Shown in pieces: positions 28,551-38,356 of a stretch of DNA of 64,000 bases. The first letter of the stretch is position 1. The number at the start of each line of letters is the position of its first letter. The notes beneath the pieces are model-generated. The model ran no database searches, had not been told where the DNA came from, and saw nothing but the letters and a program-made list of their open reading frames with translations. The position numbers and the translations under genes were made by a program. Source of the DNA: Sunxiuqinia sp963678245 (lineage in GTDB: Bacteria; Bacteroidota; Bacteroidia; Bacteroidales; Prolixibacteraceae); the NCBI GenBank assembly GCA_965140765.1, contig OZ223309.1:3224001-3288000 (forward strand), written 5' to 3'.

Positions 28551-29792
28551 ATGGAATTTAAACGGGTAGTTATAACCGGACTTGGAACCGTAAACCCGCT
28601 TGGTAATTCTGTACAGGAATTTTGGGAAGGGCTTAAAAACGGCGTTAGTGGAGCTGCACCTGTCTCTCGGATGGATGTAGAACTTCATAAAACCCGATTT
28701 GCATGTGAGTTAAAAAACTTTGATCCGACGGATTACGTTGAGAAAAAAGAGGTTCGCAAACACGATCCATATACACTTTATGCATTTGCATCATCTCAGC
28801 AAGCAATTGACGATTCAGGTCTTGACCTGGAAACACTCAATAAAGATCGCGCTGGCGTGATTTGGGGAGCAGGAATTGGTGGTTTGCAAACTTTTTATGA
28901 AGAAGTTAGAGCATACAACCTTGAGCGCCCTAAGTTTAATCCTTTCTTTATTCCGAAAATGATTGCGAACATCGCGGGTGGATTAGTATCTATCCGCTTT
29001 GGATTTCGCGGTCCCAATTTTACAACTGTATCAGCATGTGCATCAGCATCACACGCCATGATCGAAGCATTTAACTTCATTCGCATGGGTAAAGCTGATT
29101 TGTTTATTACAGGGGGATCCGAAGCAGCAATCAACGACGCAGGATTATGTGGTTTCAATTCGATGCGTGCACTTTCAACACGTAATGACGATCCGACAAC
29201 TGCATCCCGACCTTTTGATAAAGACCGGGATGGATTTGTAATGGGCGAAGGATCTGGTGCTCTTATTTTTGAAGAGTACGAGCATGCTAAAGCCCGCGGA
29301 GCAAAAATTTACGGAGAAATTGTAGGCGGGGGAATGTCGGCAGACGCTTACCATATGACTGCCCCTGATCCGGAAGGAAGAGGTGCTTCACTGGTTATGA
29401 ACTGGGCCTTGGAAGATGCCGGAATAAAACCTGAAAACATTGATTACATCAATGTTCATGGAACCTCTACTCCACTAGGAGATATTGCAGAGCCAAAAGC
29501 AATTCAAAAATGTTTTGGCGACCATGCTTATAAATTAAGTATTAGTTCTACCAAATCAATGACAGGTCACTTGTTAGGTGCTGCCGGAGCTATCGAAGGC
29601 ATTGCTTCAATTCTGGCATTGAGAGATGGAATTGTTCCTCCAACAATAAATCACTTTACTGACGATCCGGAGATTGACAGCAGACTTGATTTTACATTTA
29701 ACAAAGCAAAAGAACGCGAAATGACTTATGCATTGAGCAATACATTTGGCTTTGGAGGGCATAATGCTACAGTAATTTTTAAGAAATACTGA
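28551..29792 (+). CDS. fabF: 3-oxoacyl-ACP synthase II
   Basis: This 413-residue condensing enzyme elongates acyl-ACP with malonyl-ACP. The Cys-His-His triad is present: Cys in TVSACASASHAM, His in NVHGTSTPLGD and His in KSMTGHLLGAAG. Full KAS II length and the typical FGFGGHNA C-terminus are seen. It sits between acpP and rnc, with only 4 bp between its stop and the rnc GTG, so translational coupling is likely. Confidence 0.96.
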   Translation: MEFKRVVITGLGTVNPLGNSVQEFWEGLKNGVSGAAPVSRMDVELHKTRFACELKNFDPTDYVEKKEVRKHDPYTLYAFASSQQAIDDSGLDLETLNKDRAGVIWGAGIGGLQTFYEEVRAYNLERPKFNPFFIPKMIANIAGGLVSIRFGFRGPNFTTVSACASASHAMIEAFNFIRMGKADLFITGGSEAAINDAGLCGFNSMRALSTRNDDPTTASRPFDKDRDGFVMGEGSGALIFEEYEHAKARGAKIYGEIVGGGMSADAYHMTAPDPEGRGASLVMNWALEDAGIKPENIDYINVHGTSTPLGDIAEPKAIQKCFGDHAYKLSISSTKSMTGHLLGAAGAIEGIASILALRDGIVPPTINHFTDDPEIDSRLDFTFNKAKEREMTYALSNTFGFGGHNATVIFKKY

Positions 29793-29796
29793 TAAG

Positions 29797-30543
29797 GTGA
29801 TAAGAAATATCGCACAACAAATAAAACTCTTTTCTTCTCCGAGAAAAGAGTTTTATTTGTTTTTAAGATCATTATTCAATTGCTCGCCGATCAATATTAA
29901 ACTTTATGAAAAGGCCCTAACTCATCGGTCAGCTTCAAAAACTGATTCGCAAGGGAATTGGGTTAATAATGAACGGCTGGAATATTTGGGCGATGCGATA
30001 CTTGGTGCAGTTATCGCTGAGTTTCTGTATAACCGTTTCCCAAATATGGATGAAGGCTTTCTCACTCAGATGCGATCGAAACTAGTGAACCGAAGCTTTC
30101 TAACAGAGTTGACTTTTCAGATCGGGCTGAACTACTACATTGAATCGAATACAAACAACACCGACGAGAATAGCCATATCTATGGTGACGCTTTAGAAGC
30201 GATTATTGGGGCCTTGTACCTTGACAAAGGATACCAAGTCACCCGGAATTTCATTATTCGGAAATTACTTCTTCAACAAGTAGACCTGGATGTCATTCAA
30301 AAAACAAATACCAATTACAAAAGTCAGCTGATTGAATGGAGCCAGAAAAATAAAAAAGAAGTTGACTTTTCAACTGTAGAGAATACAGTGGGAGAAAATA
30401 AGCAGCCTCACTTCGTTTCAACGGTAACGATTGATAATCGTGTAATTGGGAAAGGTGAAGGTGGATCAAAAAAAGAAGCTCATCAGAAGGCATCAAAAGT
30501 GGCGCTCGGCAAGCTAAACGAACTTGACGGTCAGGAGAATTAA
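29797..30543 (+). CDS. rnc: Ribonuclease III
   Basis: This 248-residue double-strand-specific endoribonuclease processes rRNA and mRNA. The catalytic signature NERLEYLGDAILGAV is at about residues 59-73. A second acidic cluster, YGDALEAIIGALYLD, is at about 129-143. A dsRNA-binding domain covers about residues 165-240 (GEGGSKKEAHQKASKVAL). The start is GTG 29797, four bases after fabF. The N-terminal RNIAQQIKLF region resembles other Bacteroidia RNase III proteins, which supports this early start. A perfect hairpin lies within codons 8-21 (see findings). Confidence 0.94.
   Translation: MIRNIAQQIKLFSSPRKEFYLFLRSLFNCSPINIKLYEKALTHRSASKTDSQGNWVNNERLEYLGDAILGAVIAEFLYNRFPNMDEGFLTQMRSKLVNRSFLTELTFQIGLNYYIESNTNNTDENSHIYGDALEAIIGALYLDKGYQVTRNFIIRKLLLQQVDLDVIQKTNTNYKSQLIEWSQKNKKEVDFSTVENTVGENKQPHFVSTVTIDNRVIGKGEGGSKKEAHQKASKVALGKLNELDGQEN
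29819..29858 (+). promoter_or_regulatory. Perfect 17-bp hairpin inside the start of rnc
   Basis: Positions 29819-29835 and 29842-29858 are perfectly complementary, with the 6-nt loop TCTCCG. GTTTTTA follows. It lies within the coding sequence, not in the gap. It could be an RNase III cleavage site for autoregulation or an attenuator between fabF and rnc. Confidence 0.75.
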
Positions 30544-30570
30544 AAGCGAGTGTTAGGACTCCGAAATAAA

Positions 30571-30596
30571 AAAGCGGAGCCTCTCAACTCCGCTTT
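30571..30596 (+). terminator. Terminator of acpP-fabF-rnc
   Basis: AAAGCGGAG (30571-30579) pairs perfectly with CTCCGCTTT (30588-30596) around an 8-nt loop. The T-run is short, so strength is uncertain. It starts 28 bp after the rnc stop. Confidence 0.65.
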
Positions 30597-30826
30597 AAAA
30601 ACCAAAACCTAAATTCACCTTTAAAAAAAAACTCAGTTAAACCCCATTTGTGCAAATGCGGTTTTATACATTTGCTCTTACAAAGATATAGAGATTATAC
30701 ATGCTGCGATGCTAACAAATGTTAAAGCCTGTTAAGAATTTGTTTGCACCAAAACCGTTTAAACTCAATATCTACAGCCAATGTTAAATATTGTTAAGCA
30801 ACTGATTACCCTGTTTTTTTAAAGAT

Positions 30827-30834
30827 TATATTTG
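30827..30834 (+). promoter_or_regulatory. Candidate -7 element for rprXY
   Basis: TATATTTG matches TAnnTTTG exactly and ends 6 bp before the rprX ATG at 30840. The transcript would be almost leaderless. No -33 box is clear. Confidence 0.35.
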
Positions 30835-30839
30835 TAGTT

Positions 30840-32480
30840 ATGAGTAGACGAGTTATCATTTTTTTGATTGTGATCATGGCCATCGTAATGACTAGCTTGA
30901 TTCTAGTGCAAACAAATTCCATTCAAAAAGCTTTTCAAATAAAAGAAGAACAGTTTGACCAAATGGTGAACCGATCTATTCGCCAAGTTGTCAGAAAATT
31001 AGAACTGGAAGAAGCCTCTTTACTTGCTGCGCAAAGTAATCTTCAAACATATCGCAACTCATTATTTCCAAAAAAAAACCAACAACAACGTATTTTTCCG
31101 GGGAACTCGAATAATAAAGCAACGGGCAAGAATGGAGATGTTAATATTTCATTTCGCTTTTCTCAACGCAATAATTCATCGACCTATCGCGAGGAACTAT
31201 CGATTACATATAACGATTCCACTTCAACCTATCGAAATGAACGTGGAATGCCCGGCGACTTCCGTTCAGCATTTGATGAAATACATGATTACGACGGTTA
31301 TATTCGTCAGCAATACGAAAAGCGAAGAAATGAACAAGCTAACTATTACCGAATCATTCAAAATCAATTTATCTTCTCTCAACTACCAATAAGCGAACGA
31401 ATAAATCAAAAAGCACTAGAGAGAGCCTTAAAGGAAGAGTTTAACAACGCAAATATAAACCTGGATTATAAATACGCCATCTACTCATTTCCGCAAGGAC
31501 AGGAGCAAAAAATATACGAAAACGAGGGTTTCAATCCAGACAATAAAATCCCCTATAAAAGTCTCCTTTTCCCAAACGATGTGATTGATCCAAAACCAAA
31601 TTACCTGTTTGTATATTTCCCGAAGCGACAAAGTTACCTCCTTAAAGAAGCTGGATTAATGGTTATTCCGACTGCTATTTTAACAGCTTTGCTTATCGGA
31701 ATATTCGTTTATACGATATTGATTATCTTGAAACAAAAGAAACTATCGAATATAAAAAACGACTTTATCAACAATATGACACACGAGCTTAAGACTCCTA
31801 TTTCGACCATCTCGCTCGCAAGCCAAATGTTGCACGACAATAGTATAAGCAACACGCCACGTACAATCGAGCATGTGTCAAATGTTATTTTGCAAGAGAG
31901 CAAACGACTAGGCTTTCAGGTTGAAAAAGTATTACAAATGGCGGTATTTAACGAAGGTCGTTTAAAGCTAAAATTCAAAGATGTTCATTTGAATGAACTA
32001 ATTAACAATGTAATTCTTAACTTTGAAATACGGGTAAAAAGCAAAGATGGCACCCTAACATCAACAATAGCAGCCGAGAACGACCTGATTAAAGGAGACG
32101 AAGTACATATTACCAATGTGATATTCAATTTGCTGGACAATGCCATGAAATACGGCAAAGATGTTCCGGCTATTGAAGTAAACACCGAAAACAAAAAAGA
32201 CTTTGTAGTCGTTTCGGTAAAAGACAATGGTATTGGAATCGCGAAAGAACATCAAGCGCAAATCTTTGAGCGCTTTTACCGTGTGCCAACTGGTAATGTA
32301 CATGATGTAAAAGGTTTTGGGCTTGGCTTAAGCTATGTGAAGAAAATTATTGACTCGCACCAGGGAAAAATAAAGGTGGAAAGTGCTTTAAATAAAGGAA
32401 CAAAATTCATGATATACCTCCCACTAAATGTGAAAGTAAATGGAAACAAAAACAAAACTTTTATTAGCCGAAGACGATGA
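30840..32480 (+). CDS. rprX: RprX-type sensor histidine kinase
   Basis: This 546-residue membrane kinase has a first membrane helix (about 5-24), a large periplasmic sensor region, a second helix (about 273-296) and HisKA with MTHELKTPISTIS (His near 319). HATPase motifs are NLLDNAMKYG, DNGIGI and GFGLGLSYV. The N-terminal QIKEEQFDQMVNRS segment and the neighbour identify it as an RprX relative. The C-terminus overlaps rprY by 41 bp, which is larger than usual and implies coupled translation. The periplasmic part is rich in Gln/Asn. Confidence 0.88.
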   Translation: MSRRVIIFLIVIMAIVMTSLILVQTNSIQKAFQIKEEQFDQMVNRSIRQVVRKLELEEASLLAAQSNLQTYRNSLFPKKNQQQRIFPGNSNNKATGKNGDVNISFRFSQRNNSSTYREELSITYNDSTSTYRNERGMPGDFRSAFDEIHDYDGYIRQQYEKRRNEQANYYRIIQNQFIFSQLPISERINQKALERALKEEFNNANINLDYKYAIYSFPQGQEQKIYENEGFNPDNKIPYKSLLFPNDVIDPKPNYLFVYFPKRQSYLLKEAGLMVIPTAILTALLIGIFVYTILIILKQKKLSNIKNDFINNMTHELKTPISTISLASQMLHDNSISNTPRTIEHVSNVILQESKRLGFQVEKVLQMAVFNEGRLKLKFKDVHLNELINNVILNFEIRVKSKDGTLTSTIAAENDLIKGDEVHITNVIFNLLDNAMKYGKDVPAIEVNTENKKDFVVVSVKDNGIGIAKEHQAQIFERFYRVPTGNVHDVKGFGLGLSYVKKIIDSHQGKIKVESALNKGTKFMIYLPLNVKVNGNKNKTFISRRR

Positions 32481-33126
32481 AAACTTAGGTCTTCTGCTTA
32501 AAGAATACCTGATAGCCAAAGGATATGATACGGACCTGTATGGTGATGGAGAAGTTGCATACGAAGGATTTAAAAAAAATCAGTACGGATTGTGCATTCT
32601 GGATATTATGATGCCGAAAAAAGACGGTATGACATTGGCCAGAGACATTCGGTTAATCAACTCTGACATCCCTATTATTTTTCTTACAGCCAAAAATCTG
32701 AAAGAAGACGTATTGGAAGGATTTAAAATGGGAGCAGACGACTACATTACCAAGCCATTTAGCATGGAAGAGCTGATATTCCGTATCGAGGCTATTCTAC
32801 GACGCACCAGCGATAGCAAAGGTGGAGAGCAGTCGACTTATCAATTGGGGAAATTTACATTTGACCATCGGAAACAAACGCTTGCAACAGATGAAGAAAC
32901 GGTCAAGCTAACAACTAAAGAATCAGAGCTCTTACGATTGCTTTGCAACAATGCCAATGATGTTTTGGAACGTAATTTTGCACTGAAAACCATTTGGATT
33001 GATGACAATTATTTCAATGCACGAAGCATGGATGTTTACATCACCAAATTGCGAAAACACTTAAAAGAAGAACCTACAGTTGAAATTATTAATGTACACG
33101 GAAAAGGCTACAAGCTTATCGTTTGA
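32440..33126 (+). CDS. rprY: RprY-type response regulator
   Basis: This 228-residue OmpR/PhoB-type regulator has a receiver domain with acidic pair D12/D13, phospho-acceptor Asp55 (LCILDIMMP) and the TAK segment. A winged-helix DNA-binding domain (about 130-228) carries KLTTKESELLRLL and YITKLRKHL. It closely matches Bacteroides RprY as I remember it, including the C-terminal NVHGKGYKLIV. It is translated from inside the end of rprX. In Bacteroides RprY has been linked to oxidative stress and central metabolism; that role is inferred here. Confidence 0.9.
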   Translation: METKTKLLLAEDDENLGLLLKEYLIAKGYDTDLYGDGEVAYEGFKKNQYGLCILDIMMPKKDGMTLARDIRLINSDIPIIFLTAKNLKEDVLEGFKMGADDYITKPFSMEELIFRIEAILRRTSDSKGGEQSTYQLGKFTFDHRKQTLATDEETVKLTTKESELLRLLCNNANDVLERNFALKTIWIDDNYFNARSMDVYITKLRKHLKEEPTVEIINVHGKGYKLIV

Positions 33127-33155
33127 TCTTTCTGTCGCATAAATATGATGATACC

Positions 33156-33188
33156 AAAATCCCTGTCAATAGCCGACCGGGATTTTTT
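33156..33188. terminator. Bidirectional terminator between rprY and the antiporter gene
   Basis: AAAATCCC (33156-33163) plus GTC pairs with GAC plus GGGATTTT, ending in six T on the plus strand. The convergent antiporter gene ends at its edge. The minus strand also carries a T-run. Confidence 0.8.
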
Positions 33189-35178
33189 AACTTGATTCGG
33201 CAGGGTCGTCTTTTCCGAAAAGCTCAAATGCGCTTGCGATCTGCTCCGATCTTCCCATGATATAAACAACATCATGTTTCTCAAGGACCGAATGTACGTC
33301 CGGATGCTCGATTAGCTTATCGTCCCGAAGTATGGCGACCAAGGTAACCCCAAACACCTTTCGGAAACGAATCTCGCTGATGCTTTTGCCTACCACAAAT
33401 GATCCCTCACGAACTTTCAATGCCATGATTTCGAGGTTCGGCAACTCCTGAAAAAGTTGATCTGACTTGCTGGTTTCTTCCCTGAAGATCCCATAATGAT
33501 CACCTCTGATTTTCGCAATAATCATATTTATTTCGCGCTGTGGAATTAGCCTTTTTCTCAATATCCGCTCAAACAAATCAATTGCTGTTTCAAATTCTTC
33601 AGGAATCACCTGATTGGCTCCCAATCGGTATAATTCTTGAATATCATTAACCTTTTTGGTTCGCACAATAATAAAAGCATGCGGGGTCAAATGACGAATA
33701 CGATCAATAATGGACATGGATACAATCTGATTTCCCACCGAGATTACGACAATATCAGCCGTTTTTACATGTGCTTTTTCAAGAATCGGTTCGTTGGTGG
33801 CATCACCATAAATAACAGTTTCTCCTTTTGCCTGCAATTTCTTAACTGTTCCCGGATCAAAAATAATAGAGATATATGGCATATTCAGATATTTAGCCAT
33901 AACAGACAAATTAAGAGATCTGGAATCCTTTCCGATAAAAACAACATGATTCGTCAACTCAGGAATCTCTATTTGTGGTAATGGAAATAAACCATCGACC
34001 CAAAGTTTTGGAAGGGGAAATCTTAGCATGCGGGTTGCCACAGGTGCAGACAGCATCATCAGCAATGGAGTAACCGACATACTTATAATTGCAACCGCTA
34101 AAAACAACTGATAATAGTATTCTGGTATGATTTCGTATTTCAGGCCGGATTGTGCCAGAATAAAAGAAAATTCACCCACCTGACAAAGTGCAAAACCAAC
34201 CATTATTGTCCCGCGAAAAGTATGCCCCAGAATAAACGCAGTACCTCCTGCAATGACCATTTTTATAAACAGCACAAGCAAAACAGTTGAAACAACAAGC
34301 ATAAAGTGATTCGCGACAAAACTCAAATCAAGCAGTAAACCAATACTCACAAAGAAAAAGCTGGTAAACGTATCTTTAAAAGGAATAAGCTGCCCGAACG
34401 CATTGTGACTGTACTCTGACTCCGAGATCATCAATCCGGCCAAAAAAGCACCGAATGCAAGTGAAATCCCCATTTCGGCAGTTAACAAGGCAACCGATAG
34501 GCAAATGGCGAAAATACTCATCATAAAGAGTTCCTGATTTTTCGTATGAGCCACCAAGGTTAAAAGGCGCGGCATTAACCAGCGATTACCAATATACACC
34601 AACCCAACCAAAACAATTGTCTTCCCCAGCAAGACGAGCAATTGCCCCCCCTGATCCGATACTTCCCCACCCAGCATTGGCGTAAACAGTAATAATGGGA
34701 TCAGAATAATATCCTGAAAAATCAGAATACCGAGTACCGTTCGACCATAATTTGATGTGATTTCTGAGCGTTCTTGCATAAGCTTTAGCACAACCGCCGT
34801 ACTACTCAATGCCGTTAAAAACCCAACAAACAGAGCTCCTGTCCATCCCATACTATAAAGACGGGCAATTAACATGGTGATGCCAGCTGTCAAAATAAGC
34901 TGCATAAATCCACCTAGAAAAACAATTTTCCGTATTCGTAAAAGATGATTGATCGAAAATTCAAGGCCTATTGTGAACATAAGTAAAACGACACCAATTT
35001 CAGCCAGCAACTCAATTTGATGATGGGATCCGATTATTCCTAAAAAGTATGGTCCTGTGATTACTCCCGTCAACAAATAACCAATAATTGTTGGCACTTT
35101 AATTTTTGTAAACAAGAAATTTACAACAGTCGATAATGCAAAAATGATAACAATATCTTTTAAAAGAGACAGCTCCAT
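33187..35178 (-). CDS. CPA2-type cation:proton antiporter (KefB-like) with TrkA domains
   Basis: This 663-residue protein has about 12 membrane helices (residues 1-385, Na/H exchanger fold) with FTIGLEFSINHL and LSSTAVVLKLMQE motifs. A cytoplasmic TrkA-N nucleotide-binding domain (about 408-525; VVFIGKDSRSLNLSVMAKYL in place of the usual GxGxxG) follows, then a TrkA-C domain (about 575-655). This is the layout of KefB/KefC and related K+ or Na+ antiporters. The altered glycine motif makes NAD binding uncertain. It is convergent with rprY and divergent from the SDR gene. Confidence 0.88.
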   Translation of the reverse strand: MELSLLKDIVIIFALSTVVNFLFTKIKVPTIIGYLLTGVITGPYFLGIIGSHHQIELLAEIGVVLLMFTIGLEFSINHLLRIRKIVFLGGFMQLILTAGITMLIARLYSMGWTGALFVGFLTALSSTAVVLKLMQERSEITSNYGRTVLGILIFQDIILIPLLLFTPMLGGEVSDQGGQLLVLLGKTIVLVGLVYIGNRWLMPRLLTLVAHTKNQELFMMSIFAICLSVALLTAEMGISLAFGAFLAGLMISESEYSHNAFGQLIPFKDTFTSFFFVSIGLLLDLSFVANHFMLVVSTVLLVLFIKMVIAGGTAFILGHTFRGTIMVGFALCQVGEFSFILAQSGLKYEIIPEYYYQLFLAVAIISMSVTPLLMMLSAPVATRMLRFPLPKLWVDGLFPLPQIEIPELTNHVVFIGKDSRSLNLSVMAKYLNMPYISIIFDPGTVKKLQAKGETVIYGDATNEPILEKAHVKTADIVVISVGNQIVSMSIIDRIRHLTPHAFIIVRTKKVNDIQELYRLGANQVIPEEFETAIDLFERILRKRLIPQREINMIIAKIRGDHYGIFREETSKSDQLFQELPNLEIMALKVREGSFVVGKSISEIRFRKVFGVTLVAILRDDKLIEHPDVHSVLEKHDVVYIMGRSEQIASAFELFGKDDPAESS

Positions 35179-35297
35179 ACAATAGGTTTTGGATTAATAA
35201 AACAGGCTCTCCCATAATATAGTTGAGACCTTTCAATCAAAATAAGCATATTTTAGCAACTAACGATCATCGCACCACAAATCTTTACTTAGAATTC

Positions 35298-35305
35298 TAT
35301 TTTTG
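35298..35305 (+). promoter_or_regulatory. Candidate -7 element for the SDR gene
   Basis: TATTTTTG matches TAnnTTTG exactly, 42 bp upstream of the preferred start ATG 35348. Its position would put the in-frame TTG at 35303 inside the promoter, supporting the later start. Confidence 0.4.
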
Positions 35306-35347
35306 CATTGCGATTTTGTACTTTACACGTTGCAAAATCAAAAAAAT

Positions 35348-36148
35348 ATGATTGTACTAATTACAGGTGGAAGTGCTGGTATAGGCGCTGCTATTGCAAA
35401 TCAATTACAACAAGAGGCCCATCGAATTATTGTTGCCGGGCGGCGAGTTAAGACCAACTTTTCAGAAAGCGGTATTTCAACCTTACAAATGGATGTTACG
35501 AAAAAAGAATCTGTAACAACTGCAATTACAAAACTTTATAATGCAACCAAACGGATTGACGTGGTAATTCAGTGTGCAGGGCGAGGTGCCATTGGACCTC
35601 TAGAGGCTTTTCACACCGATGAAATTGCAGATGTTTTCAACTTAAATCTTTATGGCATTTTACGGGTTAACCAAGCCATTATTCCAATTATGCGACAACA
35701 AGGCAGTGGCCGAATTATATTAGTCAGCTCATTAGCTGCTGAAGCGGGACTGCCATTTCAAAGCGTATACTGCGCCAGCAAAGCAGCGCTCGATATTATG
35801 ATTGAGTCATTACGCATGGAAATAAAAGCATTTGGTATAGATGCCTTCGTACTCCAACCAGGCGATTTTAAAACAGAAGTTGCCCAACACCGGAAGCTTC
35901 CAGATATTGACTCCAAATCGCCCTACAAAAACGCATTTAAGAAAATTAATTTAAATGCAACCAATAAAGTTGAGATGGCTGGAGACCCAATAAAAGTTGC
36001 CCGAAAAGTAAGCCAATTGCTGGCAAAGAATAGGCTTGCGCCGAAATACCGTGTTGGGGAACCACTAGAACTAGTAATGCCTTGGGTTAAAGCGTTGCTG
36101 CCTGCCAGTTTATTTGAAAGGCTTTTAATGAAGTACTATGGACTGTAA
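35348..36148 (+). CDS. Short-chain dehydrogenase/reductase
   Basis: This 266-residue NAD(P)-dependent oxidoreductase of the classical SDR type has the cofactor motif TGGSAGIGAAIA at residues 6-17. The catalytic Ser in ILVSSLAAEAG and the YCASK pair (Tyr, Lys) are present. The AGRR sequence after strand 2 suggests NADPH preference. The C-terminal region is typical of SDRs acting on lipophilic substrates. ATG 35348 is preferred over TTG 35303 because MIVLITGG is a normal SDR beginning and a promoter element overlaps the earlier codon. The substrate is unknown. Confidence 0.87.
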   Translation: MIVLITGGSAGIGAAIANQLQQEAHRIIVAGRRVKTNFSESGISTLQMDVTKKESVTTAITKLYNATKRIDVVIQCAGRGAIGPLEAFHTDEIADVFNLNLYGILRVNQAIIPIMRQQGSGRIILVSSLAAEAGLPFQSVYCASKAALDIMIESLRMEIKAFGIDAFVLQPGDFKTEVAQHRKLPDIDSKSPYKNAFKKINLNATNKVEMAGDPIKVARKVSQLLAKNRLAPKYRVGEPLELVMPWVKALLPASLFERLLMKYYGL

Positions 36149-36222
36149 GACAGAATCCGAAGAAAGTATCATTTAAAAGTTGTAAACTTCAGAGCATGCT
36201 GACACCTTAATTCTAAAACAAA

Positions 36223-36251
36223 AAAATCCGACCTGAAGCAGGCCGGATTTT
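36223..36251. terminator. Bidirectional terminator between the SDR gene and lepA
   Basis: AAAATCCG-CCTG pairs with CAGG-CGGATTTT with a single A/C mismatch and loop AAG. A/T runs on both sides suit the convergent genes. Confidence 0.88.
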
Positions 36252-36273
36252 GAATAATTATACCGTGCGATGA

Positions 36274-38058
36274 CTAATCTAGTTTCAACACTGCTAAAAA
36301 AGCATTTTGAGGAACCTCAACATTACCAACTTGCTTCATTCGTTTTTTACCTTTCTTCTGCTTTTCCAAGAGTTTACGTTTACGAGAGATATCGCCACCA
36401 TAACATTTAGCTGTCACATCTTTACGAACCGCCTTTACGGTCTCGCGAGCAATAATTTTAGCTCCAATGGCAGCCTGAATTGCAATATCAAACTGCTGAC
36501 GCGGAATCAATTCTTTCAGTTTTTCGCACATCCTACGTCCCATTGGGTAAGCATTGTCGAAATGAATAAGCGACGACAATGCATCCACCATTTCTCCATT
36601 CAACAAAATATCTAATCGAACTAATTTTGCAGGTTTGTAGCCTGTGATGTGATAATCGAATGAAGCATATCCCTTTGAAATCGACTTCAACTTATCGTAA
36701 AAGTCAAACACGATTTCGCCCAGTGGCAAATCAAAAGTCAACTCAGCTCGCTCAGCAGTCAGGTAATCTTGTTTGATCAGGGTTCCTCGTTTTTCCAAAC
36801 ACAAAGTCATAACAGAACCAATAAAATCGGACTTGGTAATAATTTGTGAGCGAATATACGGTTCTTCAATATCGTCGATAGTTGTTGACGCCGGCAAGCC
36901 CGAAGGATTATAAACCGTAATGGTTTCGCCACTAGTGGTGTGTACTTTGTACGATACGTTTGGTACTGTTGTAATCACGTTCATATCAAACTCGCGATCC
37001 AGCCGTTCCTGAATAATTTCCATGTGTAACATCCCCAAAAATCCGCAACGAAATCCAAAACCAAGTGCGGCAGAAGACTCCGGCTCAAAGGTTAATGATG
37101 CATCATTTAACTGTAGCTTTTCCATCGCTGCACGCAAATCTTCATAATCTTCAGCATCAATTGGGTAAACTCCGGCAAACACCATTGGTTTCACTTCTTC
37201 GAAACCGGAGATAGCCAAAGTTGGTCTTTCTTTGTGCGTAATGGTATCTCCCACCTTCACCTCTTTTGCGGTTTTAATTCCAGAGATGATATAGCCAACA
37301 TCGCCTGTACTCAACGTTTTTCGTTTCTCCATACCAAGCCGAAGTACTCCAATTTCATCAGCATTGTACTCCTTTTTAGTATTAACAAACTTTACAGAGT
37401 CGCCCTGATGAATCGTTCCGTTTACAATTTTAAAATAAGCAATCACCCCACGAAACGAATTAAAAACAGAGTCAAAAATCAAAGCTTGCAGCGGCTCTTC
37501 AGGATTACCTTTTGGGGGAGGAACTATTTCAACAATATTTCTCAGAATTTCATCGACGCCCTCTCCGGTTTTTCCACTCGCGCGAAGGATTTCTTCGCGT
37601 TTACAACCGATTAAGTCAATAATTTGGTCTTCCACAACCTCTGGCATGGCGTTCGGTAAGTCCATTTTATTCAGAATTGGAATAATTTCCAGGTCGTGCT
37701 CAATAGCCAAATACAAGTTCGAAATGGTTTGTGCCTGAATTCCCTGTGTAGCGTCAATAATCAACAATGCACCTTCGCATGCTGCAATTGAACGAGAAAC
37801 TTCGTACGAAAAGTCAACGTGCCCCGGAGTATCAATCAGGTTCAATACATATTTCTCACCATCCTGCACATAATCCATTTGTATAGCATGGCTTTTAATG
37901 GTGATGCCTCGTTCTTGTTCCAAATCCATACTATCGAGTACCTGAGCTTTCATCTCTCTCCCACTCACCGTCTTTGTTACTTCCAATAAGCGGTCGGCCA
38001 ACGTACTCTTACCGTGGTCAATATGTGCAATGATGCAGAAGTTGCGGATATTATTCAT
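36274..38058 (-). CDS. lepA: Elongation factor 4 (LepA)
   Basis: This 594-residue ribosome-associated GTPase affects translation under ionic or other stress and ribosome assembly. GTPase motifs are G1 AHIDHGKSTL, G3 DTPGHVDF and G4 NKMDLP. Domains II, III and V and the LepA-specific C-terminus (KCYGGDISRKRKLLEKQKKGKKRMK) are all present. Length is normal. It is convergent with the SDR gene and divergent from the LAB_N gene. Confidence 0.97.
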   Translation of the reverse strand: MNNIRNFCIIAHIDHGKSTLADRLLEVTKTVSGREMKAQVLDSMDLEQERGITIKSHAIQMDYVQDGEKYVLNLIDTPGHVDFSYEVSRSIAACEGALLIIDATQGIQAQTISNLYLAIEHDLEIIPILNKMDLPNAMPEVVEDQIIDLIGCKREEILRASGKTGEGVDEILRNIVEIVPPPKGNPEEPLQALIFDSVFNSFRGVIAYFKIVNGTIHQGDSVKFVNTKKEYNADEIGVLRLGMEKRKTLSTGDVGYIISGIKTAKEVKVGDTITHKERPTLAISGFEEVKPMVFAGVYPIDAEDYEDLRAAMEKLQLNDASLTFEPESSAALGFGFRCGFLGMLHMEIIQERLDREFDMNVITTVPNVSYKVHTTSGETITVYNPSGLPASTTIDDIEEPYIRSQIITKSDFIGSVMTLCLEKRGTLIKQDYLTAERAELTFDLPLGEIVFDFYDKLKSISKGYASFDYHITGYKPAKLVRLDILLNGEMVDALSSLIHFDNAYPMGRRMCEKLKELIPRQQFDIAIQAAIGAKIIARETVKAVRKDVTAKCYGGDISRKRKLLEKQKKGKKRMKQVGNVEVPQNAFLAVLKLD

Positions 38059-38326
38059 ATGATTATTATCGTTTGCTTTTTATTAGGTATTATATGGAAC
38101 TCGCGTAAATCATCCTACTATGTATAAGAACTTTTAGATGCTCGTTTCATATATATAAAAACCTTTCTTTCAATTACTCAGTTTCAGATTGGCGCAAAGA
38201 TATTCAAAATTTAATTACAATAATAGAAAGCCCATGGCGTTAAGAAAGTTTAATAAACCCCTAATTAAATTCATCCCTTTCAACGGAATAATAGTCACCG
38301 GAAGTCAGTAAACAAGTGAATTCAAT

Positions 38327-38334
38327 TATCTTTG
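38327..38334 (+). promoter_or_regulatory. Candidate -7 element for the LAB_N gene
   Basis: TATCTTTG matches TAnnTTTG exactly and lies 22 bp before ATG 38357, leaving a short leader. No -33 TTTG is visible. Confidence 0.4.
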
Positions 38335-38356
38335 CATTGCCTGAAATAAATTAAAA

